The notes under the pieces were generated by a model. The model searched no databases and had not been told where the DNA came from. It worked only from the letters and a program-made list of their open reading frames with translations. Shown in pieces: positions 26,801 to 36,100 of a DNA stretch of 64,000 nucleotides (positions within the stretch are counted from its first letter, which is position 1; each line of letters starts with the position of its first letter). The stretch is from Nematostella vectensis (lineage: Eukaryota > Cnidaria > Anthozoa > Actiniaria > Edwardsiidae), in NCBI RefSeq assembly GCF_932526225.1, contig NC_064047.1, positions 6,509,501 to 6,573,500 on the forward strand. Direction: 5' to 3'. A program made the position numbers and the translations under genes.

Positions 26801-29800
26801 ATAACCATCTTTGATATACATACGGAAATGGATGGTTTAAAGCACTTGTTATTTTTCTAGGATGAAAAAGGGGAAGGAAAGTTCCTATAATTTTTTTTTT
26901 CGTGTTCAATGGTTAAGAGACTGGAAAAGCTCGGTCTTAGATTCCAAAATTTGACAAAAGTCTTAGGCTTGGCTGCTAAAACGCAGGTCTCGCAGCCTCT
27001 GCAAGTCTCGGATTTACCCATGGTTTTCCAAGTGGAAAATTGGAAGAGAACATGGCAAAAAAAAATTGGCCAAACATGGGTTTTCAAGGCATCTCAATTT
27101 TTAATTATTTCAAAACAATCCTATTTGAATAATATGTATGACTCAATTCTGCTCTTTGCCAAAAGGTTCAAGCATGCCTGAAAAGTATCAAGGGAATGCT
27201 TGCTTCTCATTTTCTTTCCAGTCAAACCCTTTTGTCCCTAGAAATCACCTGGGTATAGGTAATACCTATGTACATAAAGAGATAGCTGCTTACAAAAAGG
27301 TGAAGAGGGAGATGAACAACCTGATGAGCCCAGGTAAAGTCATTGGTTTTGCCTAAGGTATAAATTCTCATCTAGCAGAAAATCATAAAGATTTCCATTA
27401 ATACTGATCAAAGAAAGACTTACGAGAATGTACATTCAGCATAAAAGAATTGAAGTGAACTCTAACTTTTTTCTGGATTGGCACAGCATCATAGAATAGA
27501 TCCATCAACATGGTTTTACCACAACCTAAACACAAAACAAAAATAATTGTCTTAAAACAGAATTCTTTTCCACATACAATCCCATCCCCCACAACCAATG
27601 TTCAATAGTTTGGTGCTTGTGCATATTGCAGAATATTCCCTGACAGTATCAACGTGGTTAAGAGGGGGGAGGGAAGGTTAGTTTTGAAATAATTGCAAGG
27701 AAAGTGAATGTAGTTGATTAAACAATTTGTGCCACCAACTTTTGTTCCCAAACAAATTGTCCATGATTGTAGAAAATTTTGAAAAAGAGTAAGGGAAAGC
27801 TAGATAAGAGAGAAGGGGTTTTCTTTCATAAATTGTAATATTTATATTGATTGTCCCAGCATTCCTTTAATATCTAAAAACAAGTACAGCTTTCACTGTA
27901 AACATGTGTTTTATTGCCAAATCACAGGAAGCACATATTGGCTAAGTATAGCTACTGTATACTCACCTACGCTGCCATATAAATATAACCCTTTCGGCAC
28001 TTTTGCTGCTTTGTTGAGACTAAAAATCTATAAACAAGAAATAATAACTCATTCCATACCATTTTTACATACACGAACAAGTACAACATGAACATCATTT
28101 CTAGTAGCTACTTATAGTTGTTCTAATAAAAAATTTATATCCCAATAATAAATTATTAAATATTATTTTTTTTGTACTAATGAATATCAAAATCCTTTTC
28201 CTAAGTCAAGAGTAAACATAAACTTAAGACATGATTCTCAGAAACAGATTCTCAGTGGATACTGTTGCAAACATTTTTGTGCTAGTTTAGATCTAAATAT
28301 TGTGAAAAAACAATACCACTGGAATTGTTTTTGTCTTGGGTACAAAACAACTGTTTTGTTGTTGCACAGTTACTACTAGTTCAAGTGCAGAGTACTACTT
28401 ACTTTACTTATTATTCCTCCTGACCCATTGTCAGGATGATAGTTTCTAACGTCATTGTAAAGACCTTGTAGTTTTTCCACTATCTGCCGCTGGTGCTTGT
28501 CAATACTCAGCTGCCCACTCTCAACCAGTTCATCATAGTCTCTAAGTGGCCCCTTGGTTATACTACTGGGCTTCTGAGAAGAGTCTACAATCTTGGGCCC
28601 TTGGTAAACATTTGACAATTTCAGAGAGGTATGTAGGCTATTTTCCTAATTCACATTATTATATGGCCACGCATGAGTTCAAACTTCAAATACTCTTCCA
28701 TTTACCAAAAGTGTTGAGCTTGTTATATACCAATGCCTATGTGCCAAAACTAAGCGATTGTCAGTCATTCTAGCTATGGAAATGGTTGTTCAACACAAAA
28801 TGTTTAAAAGAATAGCTTACTAAAATACATTTAAAACAAATGATCAACTAGTCATTTCATGCGTTTGTAAATAATCTGGCTTTGAGTCAACACATGTGAT
28901 TGACAAAAGAGTTTTGCAGTACGTCCAAACTTCATCTGGGGTGGCCATGTAATAATGTACAACAGTTTAGTGACAAGGTCAATGCTGTTTGTGACACACA
29001 TCTTTGAAGCAGAAATGGGATGTGTGTAACCTGCTTCCTCATTAGTGCAAAAACAATCCCAGAAAAGCCACCAGACCCACACTTAATATAAAACATTAGC
29101 CTACATGTAGCCACATACTTATGTAACAAATCCCCTTACTTTCCAGAATCAAAGCGAAACTTCTCAACAAGCTTCTGTCCATGATAAAGTTACAAAAATC
29201 GTGTTTTGATGGAAATAGCTTTAAAAAAACTGGAAAACTGGTACTGGAAAGCAATTGTGGTCACTTGCTATCTAGCAGAGAATCACATGAAAAGCCTATA
29301 AGATCAACAGTCTTGATCTTCATATTACCTTGTTTTATAATCACGTTGTTTCATTAATGTCTATGTTATTTTTGTCTTAGTACTGTTTTTGTTTTGTTAA
29401 GTCAGGACCCTAATACCAGCATATATAATTGCTGAAGGGTGCATATCTTGTATAAGCATGATTAAATAAAATAAATACGATAGGATTTGTTTCGCGAGTA
29501 ACCGGCTACACATATGATACAAAAACATAATTACAACAACAGCCAGCGTTGCTGCCGCTGCGCTCGGTTGACAACAGAATAAAGAAAATGTTGGCAAATG
29601 TTGGCTGTTGTCGCCCTCAATGCTAGCGCTATTTGTACAAGCTTTACATACACAGTACTCAAGAACCTCTTAGTTAAAAGTTAAAGAGAAAAAGGTTGTG
29701 AAATCGATTTTTCAGTCCAACAATAAAAATATATATATATACTCTGCCCAGATTTAAGCGTTTCTTGTATCATAGAAACAAAGAGACTATCTGCTTACTT

Positions 29801-29818
29801 GCTAATGTTGTAAGGCAT
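11840..29818 (-). CDS. AFG1L: AFG1-like mitochondrial AAA-type ATPase (AFG1L/LACE1), 13 exons
   Basis: Exons in transcript order: 29818-29799, 28637-28403, 28027-27967, 27525-27424, 26674-26541, 26021-25922, 15914-15856, 15551-15500, 15427-15397, 15240-15057, 14709-14569, 14296-14180, 11986-11840. All phases agree, giving 460 aa (the human protein is about 480). Visible blocks: [17 protein letters not shown] (Walker A, split by an intron), LLCFDEFQ (Walker B), [20 protein letters not shown] (sensor region), [66 protein letters not shown], and the C-terminal [13 protein letters not shown]1 is an inner-membrane/matrix ATPase linked to turnover of respiratory-chain subunits and protein quality control. 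The short N-terminus (MPYNISNLHTSLKL) lacks acidic residues, fitting a presequence, but the first exon is the least certain part. An in-frame TAA precedes its ATG. The intron 25921-15915 holds a nested antisense gene and a Harbinger-like element. Confidence 0.93.
12060..12480. mobile_element. MITE-like element with 30-bp inverted termini
   Basis: GGCGAGAAAACCCGGAGCTC (from 12072) is matched in inverted orientation by GAGCTCCGGGTTTTCTCGCC (about 12442-12461), followed by TTTTTTATT-type sequence on both sides. The interior has no ORF; it includes a 22-bp tandem duplication (GGCAGCCTGGTGTTCGCTAT) at about 12356-12398. Located in the last AFG1L intron. Confidence 0.65.
13030..14030. repeat. 49-bp minisatellite in the last AFG1L intron
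   Basis: The unit contains TTGCTGAATTCCTTTGCACG followed by CATTGTTCATTGTTTTCTC. Start-to-start spacing is 49 bp (13381 to 13430 and onward). About 13 well-conserved units lie between about 13340 and 14010, flanked on both sides by increasingly decayed units that still share ATTCTAATTG. Variation is limited (TTTT/TGTT, CTG/TTG/CCG). Each unit carries a GAATTC. Decayed units come within about 80 bp of the 14180 splice donor. Confidence 0.95.
16339..16796. repeat. Inverted repeat followed by 187-bp tandem duplication
   Basis: TACTTCATGTAGCCATCAAT (16340 on) and its complement ATTGATGGCTACATGAAGTA bracket about 45 bp. The segment beginning GAAGTAGCAGGCTGTAAA at 16423 repeats almost identically at 16610, ending CTCTCTCTATTAG. 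It is in the large AFG1L intron. From 16800 to 20450 I see only AT-rich intron sequence with no supported gene. Confidence 0.85.
20470..20880 (+). promoter_or_regulatory. TATA promoter and tandemly repeated candidate leader exons of the nested gene
   Basis: TATAAATA at 20502-20509, preceded by a CRE-like TTGACGTAAC at 20478. Next comes a segment of roughly 150 bp, present three times in diverged form, each beginning with a GAGTTCACTTTC-like block (about 20514, 20666, 20819). Copies one and two end in AAG followed by GTACGTTTT, good splice donors at 20617/20618 and 20774/20775. The coding exon of the cysteine-rich gene starts at a canonical acceptor (CCCCTACAG, 22159), so these copies may be alternative 5' UTR exons. 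The splice link is inference. Confidence 0.5.
22173..22442 (+). CDS. Small secreted cysteine-rich protein, nested antisense in AFG1L
   Basis: 89 residues. The signal peptide is [20 protein letters not shown], probably cleaved after LAG. The mature chain has nine Cys with successive spacings 2, 3, 7, 3, 10, 3, 7 and 5, so C-x3-C occurs three times, a pattern reminiscent of helical-hairpin disulfide peptides. The acceptor CCCCTACAG ends at 22159, 13 bp before the ATG. Extending to an upstream in-frame ATG at 22086 would read through that acceptor, so 22173 is preferred. The stop TGA is at 22440 and AATAAA at 22462-22467. Product function is unknown. It could be a secreted signalling, defence or venom-type peptide; the sequence alone does not decide. 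Confidence 0.75.
   Translation: MKLQIAILIGCLLATLPCDLAGPIKTSSACYRCYKNCQQKALDTCYFKCIEAPIRITVMCHETCLVTEVEDCMKNGDCKTEKLSVGGKY
23998..24188. repeat. Foldback element, arms about 63 bp
   Basis: AATAAATAAACCCCTTCTTT ... GATATCGGCGGATAATGTCC ... GATGAGAAATGGT is mirrored by ACCATTTCTCATCC ... GGACATTATCCGCAGATATC ... AGAAGAGGTTTATTTACTT around a loop of about 60 bp. It abuts the Harbinger-like element on its right. Confidence 0.8.
24200..25071 (+). mobile_element. PIF/Harbinger-like DNA transposon, non-autonomous, 872 bp
   Basis: Termini GGCCCTGGCCAAACGAGGAC and GTCCTCGTTTGGCCAGGGCC are exact inverted repeats, and the similarity continues inward (ACACATATTGCCGGAAACAT against ATGTTTCCGGCAACATGTGT). 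It is flanked by TAA on both sides (24197-24199, 25072-25074), the TWA-type 3-bp target duplication known for PIF/Harbinger. GGAAACA/TGTTTCC motifs recur subterminally. It carries a Myb-like ORF (separate entry) but no DDE transposase. Confidence 0.8.
24465..24692 (+). CDS. Myb/SANT-like (trihelix-type) ORF inside the Harbinger-like element, truncated
   Basis: Starts at ATGGCGGACGAAG and encodes [20 protein letters not shown] followed by [15 protein letters not shown] and [11 protein letters not shown]. This resembles the first part of the Myb-like DNA-binding protein that Harbinger elements encode beside their transposase. After about 50 residues the similarity fades and the frame ends at 24692, so it is probably a truncated or spliced remnant. 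Assignment rests on the W-x6-L-x3-Y spacing and on the element context. Confidence 0.5.
   Translation: MADEDVVVVQKSPKKRERHWTDEIERLIVSYEIGNVYRTYPTKKRYDQVRINVLNFNSAKTTKFSIFSGNLEDNK
26300..26505. mobile_element. MITE, family A copy 3 (decayed)
   Basis: The interior GAAAGCAGTGTGCCTACTGG, TTTCTTTGAGGATGTGATAA and GAAGTAAACCGGTG match the copies at 7.4 and 57.5 kb, but the termini are degraded. In an AFG1L intron. Confidence 0.7.
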
Positions 29819-30103
29819 CTTGAACTTCGCGCCAAATCCAGTAATTTATTTCCTAAACACGGCGCATGAAACCGGCACCTTGCAGCCGCCATCTTGAAAT
29901 TGCGTAGATGACGTCATCATACTACCAAACCGTGAGAAACTGGTAACTAGTGAGACGTCATTGCAGTGGTTCTCGCTCCAGTCCTCGCGGTTTATGGTGA
30001 GTGCGTGGTCGCGCATTCTTGTTCCTATGTAACCGAAAAGCGTAAATGTAAAATCATTGTATATTTTATTGCTTCTGACTTTGAGCGTTTTTGGAACTGA
30101 AAT
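29819..30103. promoter_or_regulatory. Bidirectional promoter between AFG1L and ARL6
   Basis: 285 bp separate the two start codons. GCCGCCATCTTG (29885-29896) is a YY1-type element, common in 5' UTRs of mitochondrial-protein genes. TGACGTCA (29909-29916) is a perfect CRE palindrome, and GAGACGTCATTG at about 29952 is a second near-copy. No TATA box is evident. Which strand's start sites use each element is inference. Confidence 0.6.
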
Positions 30104-33100
30104 ATGGGGCTTTTGGACAAGTTACAGGGATGGTTAGGAATGAAAAAGAAAGAAGTTAGTATTGTATGTGTTGGTTTAGACAACAGCGGAAAATCAACGA
30201 TCATAAATCACTTGAAACCGGCGAAGGTGAGAAAGTGAAATTTTTCTTCTCGGCTACTGTGTTTCGTCTCTCACGTTTTCTTGTCCCTTTTTAATTCGTT
30301 TGCCTGTTACTTTAGAGCCAGGCTACGGAGATCGCCCCGACTATTGGCTTTACGTGTGAGAAATTCACAAGTCAAAGGTACGATTAGCTATAACCGTGAG
30401 AGTTTATTTTTCTCTGCGACATAGAAATAGAATCTGTTTCTTCCTGTCGGTAAGTTATGATATGGTAAAATCGATGTCATTACGTTATATTGCTTGACTT
30501 GGATGCTGCTGTCTTCTCGATTGAGCATATTTTTCGTGAGTCCTTTCTGTGAAAACACAATCCAACTCTTGTTGCAAAACATTGACAGTCGAATGCGTAC
30601 GTCTTTTGACGTTTTTTTTGTTGTTTTCACGACGTGCTAGTCGAATGGGAAAGCCTTTCAAATTGATACTAAGGAGGTGTTATGCATTCATTTGGTTGCT
30701 AACAAGATCTAAAATGAATCTAAACTTCTGTGGAACCTCGTTACAATACGCTATGTATAATACTTAAGTATTCTCACTCATGGAGAAGAAAGTCCCTCTG
30801 AATGGGAACTCCGAGTTGAAGAGACTCAAAAGTAGCCCCTAGCGAACTTGAATTAGCTCAAGTTCGCAGCGAGCTCAAGTTTTCTGACTTCGAGTTTTTG
30901 TAGTTCCAATGGGGTATTTACTGTATATTGTTTCTCCGTAACCGTGTAATCAAGGGAAATCATTTCTTTAAAAATATTTGCATCTGAATTTATTTATTAT
31001 GCTTATTTTTGTTAAAATCTAAATATTTATTTGTCATTATTTTGCAGATTAAATTTTGCTGTATTTGACATGTCTGGACAAGGCAAATATCGTAATTTAT
31101 GGGAGCCCTACTACAAGTATGTAAAATATTGCTTATTATTAATTACAAAGCAACGATAGTAAATAGTGCTCTGATTGGTTAATTAACAGGTTGGAATACC
31201 CTACACATGTGGAATTTTTTTTTAATTCAAGAAAAAACTGGATAGAGGTTACCCACCCTCCACCCTATCGATTACCAACCATATACCCATGATATATAGA
31301 TAGAATGATATTCACAGCTTCTAATCATTTATTCTTTGCACAAAGTTTACAAAAAAATACATGGATCATTTTTTTTTTCTGTGTTGGCCCTTGATTGACA
31401 CCCCAACCCCCTTCCAAAGTTTCTGGGATTTTTGGAATTTTCTTACAATATCCAAAAGAATGAAATCCCATTAACTGAATCCAATCAAATATATTGCAAC
31501 CAAAAACACTATTTGGTGGTACAACAAAATGGAGGTTGCCAGAAGCTCTTTAATCAAAGGGTTTGGACTGCTCCCATTAACGAGGTGCCACCATGTTGGA
31601 TACTATCTAATAATTTTTTGTTTTTCATAGAGATGCACAAGCCATTATATTTGTCATAGACAGCAGTGATAAGCTGCGCATGTGTGTCGCAAAGGATGAG
31701 CTCGACGCGCTGCTGTCTCACCCAGGTACTAGGCACTGTTCACCTCACACAGTGGAATTTGGTTATACAGGCCCATAGCCAGAGGGGGGGGGGGGGGGGG
31801 GGGCTCAAAGGGTTTGGAAGAACCACCCCACTTGACTGCAGGGCCTGCTCTAATGAAAGATTAGATCTCACAAGGGTGTTAGATAAATTGTGCCATGCAA
31901 GGGAATTATTGTTTTAATAGATAATAGGCAAAATGGCGATTTTCTACATAGAATAATTTTTCGGAAGCAATAAAAATGTAAAAGCGGGAGATTTGGTGCT
32001 CAACGTGGGAGATCAGGAGAAGGGATCCAAAATCTTGAGACTCTCGCCTAATGCAGGAGAGTTGACAGGTATGCATATGTACTGTGTAAGTGTAAAGGTG
32101 CAGTACTATGCATCAGTCATCTACTAGGTACAATGGAATTCAAAGCTGGACAACTTCACTTCCAGTAGTATGCAGAATCTACTCTTCCCAACAACAAAAA
32201 AGAAAAGCTTATAAGAATAATATTTGACGTATTTAGTGCACCTGCTAAGCATATCCATGTTTCATGTTTTAGATATAAAGAGCAAAAGGATTCCTGTCCT
32301 GTTCTTTGCAAATAAAATGGATTTAAGAGATGCCTTGTCTTCAATAAAAGTAAGTATAAAAAAATATACCTTGCTTGTTTTTTTTTTTCTGAAGAAAAAG
32401 GGAAATGCAAGAAAATTTATAACTCATTTTTTTTATTGTTTGTAGTGCACCAATCTTCTTGGTTTGGAAGCTATAAAAGACAAGCCCTGGCACATATGGT
32501 ATGTAGTATCTACTTCTTTCTCATGCCTTTTGCTATATAAAGATTTCAAGTTTTCCGACTAAAAGGCACTTTTTAGCCATGATTTTGCTGTTAACCTGAG
32601 ACCCCCGAGAAACTCTTCCCATCTCAACCTTGGTACCAGAGGCTCGACTTCTCTTGGCAAGAGGAGTGAATCGACAAGCCTCTGGTTTAGGTTTTTTCTC
32701 TTTCTGAGTCACACACAGTCGCTTGTGGTTTTGTATTTCTCAACAAATGGGTTTAGTAATTACAATGTTTTTTTCATTTAAAATTATCCAACATGACCTC
32801 TTTCTGATCTTTCTTCGATATAATATTCTGTATGAGAAAATTTTCTCATACAGAGAATTAGCTTTAGATTTCCTTGAGTTCACAAACACTCACCGCTACC
32901 ATATTTGTTGTTAAAAACTTCCGCTGTTGCCTGTGACAAGATCATGTGTTATATGCAAGTCTCCTTCTAGTAGCCAAGACCAGCATGATAGTAAATGAGT
33001 GACGCTCAAGTCTCTGGTATCCATATTAACCTCATAGGGACATATTTTCAGTGCTCATGTATTCAACCTTTTATAGATTATTTAATACTTCCAATCTCTT

Positions 33101-36100
33101 AAAAACATGCTGACAATTCTTCTTTCAAGACTTTGTTATTTCAACTTTTTATAGATTATTTACAGCGCGACCAAGAAAACCGGAACACTTAAAATAAAAT
33201 GATGGTTGAAGGCTTTCATAGAAAGTGCTCAATACTCGAAAGTAGAGCGGTGTATAGTGTTGGTTTGAGAAAAAATACAAACTACATAGGTTTCCCTACA
33301 GGTCTGTTTCGTGGTTGCCCACTCATCAGGGGATTTAATGAGAATATTCCTACCATCGTATATATACTATTAACATTGAAATTTACATAATAATAGACTG
33401 ATAGTTTTAGCTAAGGCGGTAAGAGGAACAATAGCGAGTTACATTAAATATGCGGGGCGAAAACTAACAGTGCGGAACGTGTGAAAAATTGATAGCGCGA
33501 AAATTTAACGGTGACGGGATTAACAGTTCTAATTGTTTCGTAGCAGGGCTTTGTTTCTGTGGCGGCACGAGGACACGAGTTCATTGCGTTTATTTAGGGT
33601 TGATAGTTTGGGTTGGCAGATGATCGTCAGCTTTTCCTTGAGGCAGAGGTTGCAACGCTTAGTGGTACTGTTGTAGGCGGAGTGGGAAGAAAGAATGCGC
33701 CATGAAATAAAGTACTCAATCATGTTGTCCTTGAGAGTCCAGACGTGTTTGCTGAGTTCGGTGGAGTTTCTGTGTTTGGCGTGTCGGAATGATGCGGTGT
33801 GGTTTCTGTACCTGGTCTTGAAGCTGTTTTCAGTGAGCCCGACGTATGTTTCCGAGGTGTTGTTGTCTTTTCGAGTTACGGTAGCTTGGTAGATAACAGA
33901 TGTCTGTAGGCAGTTTCCGTCTAGAGGGCAGGTGTCTTTCTGTCGGCAGTTGCATGTCTTGTTGTTGGTAGTGGTAGGGGCGGGGCTGGCGATCTCGGTA
34001 GCCGACGATGCGGTGATGATGCGCTTGTTGTGGTTGTCGATGATCTGTTTGGTGTTGTTCATGCAGCTGTAACTGATTTTTATGGTGTTTCTGTTGAAGA
34101 TTTTACGGAGGTGGTTGTCTTTCGGGAAGTGTTTTTCTATCAGGGTGAGGAATCTGTGGCCGATGTTGGTGCTGGTGTTCTTGCTGAAGGGCGGGTTGTA
34201 CCATAGGATGTTGTTGCGTTTGCGGGTTTTACCCAGAGCCACCGAAAACCTAAAAAAGGAACTATGCCGCATCTTCAACAACAACGGACTCCGAATCACC
34301 ATTGAGGCAAACAAACAAGTTGTCAATTTCCTAGACGTCACCCTCGACCTAAAACGTAATGCACACCAGCCTTATACAAAGCCGAACTCCTCGCTACAAT
34401 ACGTCCACCGTGAGAGCAACCACCCGCCCTCCATCACCAAGAACATCCCTGCTGGTATCAACAGACGCCTATCTGCCCTATCTTCAGACCAAGCCTCCTT
34501 TGACCAGACCGCGCCACCTTACCAGAAAGCACTCGACGATAGCGGATACAACTACACGCTACGCTACGAACCCAACACCGTAACCAACCGTAAAACCCGC
34601 AAACGCAACAACATCCTATGGTACAACCCGCCCTTCAGCAAGAACACCAGCACCAACATCGGCCACAGATTCCTCACCCTGATAGAAAAACACTTCCCGA
34701 AAGACAACCACCTCCGTAAAATCTTCAACAGAAACACCATAAAAATCAGTTACAGCTGCATGAACAACACCAAACAGATCATCGACAACCACAACAAGCG
34801 CATCATCACCGCATCGTCGGCTACCGAGATCGCCAGCCCCGCCCCTACCACTACCAACAACAAGACATGCAACCGCCGACAGAAAGACACCTGCCCTCTA
34901 GACGGAAACTGCCTACAGACATCTGTTATCTACCAAGCTACCGTAACTCGAAAAGACAACAACACCTCGGAAACATACGTCGGGCTCACTGAAAACAGCT
35001 TCAAGACCAGGTACAGAAACCACACCGCATCATTCCGACACGCCAAACACAGAAACTCCACCGAACTCAGCAAACACGTCTGGACTCTCAAGGACAACAT
35101 GATTGAGTACTTTATTTCATGGCGCATTCTTTCTTCCCACTCCGCCTACAACAGTACCACTAAGCGTTGCAACCTCTGCCTCAAGGAAAAGCTGACGATC
35201 ATCTGCCAACCCAAACTATCAACCCTAAATAAACGCAATGAACTCGTGTCCTCGTGCCGCCACAGAAACAAAGCCCTGCTACGAAACAATTAGAACTGTT
35301 AATCCCGTCACCGTTAAATTTTCGCGCTATCAATTTTTCACACGTTCCGCACTGTTAGTTTTCGCCCCGCATATTTAATGTAACTCGCTATTGTTCCTCT
35401 TACCGCCTTAGCTAAAACTATCAGTCTATTATTATGTAAATTTCAATGTTAATAGTATATATACGATGGTAGGAATATTCTCATTAAATCCCCTGATGAG
35501 TGGGCAACCACGAAACAGACCTGTAGGGAAACCTATGTAGTTTGTATTTTTTCTCAAACCAACACTATACACCGCTCTACTTTCGAGTATTGAGCACTTT
35601 CTATGAAAGCCTTCAACCATCATTTTATCCAGACTCCAAGTTTTTCTTGTTGAGCACTCTAAGGCTACTCATTATGGAAAAATTCCACATCAACTACTCA
35701 ACGAAGAATATTCCCCTACCATCTCGCAGTGATTACCTCCAACGCCTTATTGAAAAAACCGAACACTTTTTACGCCGAATGCGCTGGAAAGCATACTTCT
35801 TCCTAAACACAGACACCGCCTCGACCTCCAAAGAAACCTATGGATTCCGCTCAACCAAAAATCCGCCTCCTGTAGAAGAACTGAAAGAGTTCGAAGAAGA
35901 CATGTTAAAAATGATCCAGTCAGTAAAATTCAAGAACCTGAACACTCCTTTCCTGGGCAAGCTAAAAGAAGACACCGACAACATTAAAAAAGAACCTAAA
36001 CTACTGATCCCCGCAGATAAAACCGCAAACTTCTACAAACTAGAGCCAGCTACCTACAAGAATCTCCTAGAAAAAGAAATAAACAAGTCCTACAAAAAAG

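Noticed and set aside
27310-27345. Possible second hammerhead (CTGATGAG)
   Set aside because: No GAAA partner or pairing stems nearby; a chance match.
34082-35293. 403-codon ORF in the PLE region
   Set aside because: It starts in the antisense of the inverted copy and crosses the 34230/34231 junction into the direct copy. It is a chimeric frame, not a gene.
35542-35673. Upstream extension of the PLE frame
   Set aside because: It begins at TTG and has no ATG before 35674. It lies in the leader just after the ribozyme cleavage site.
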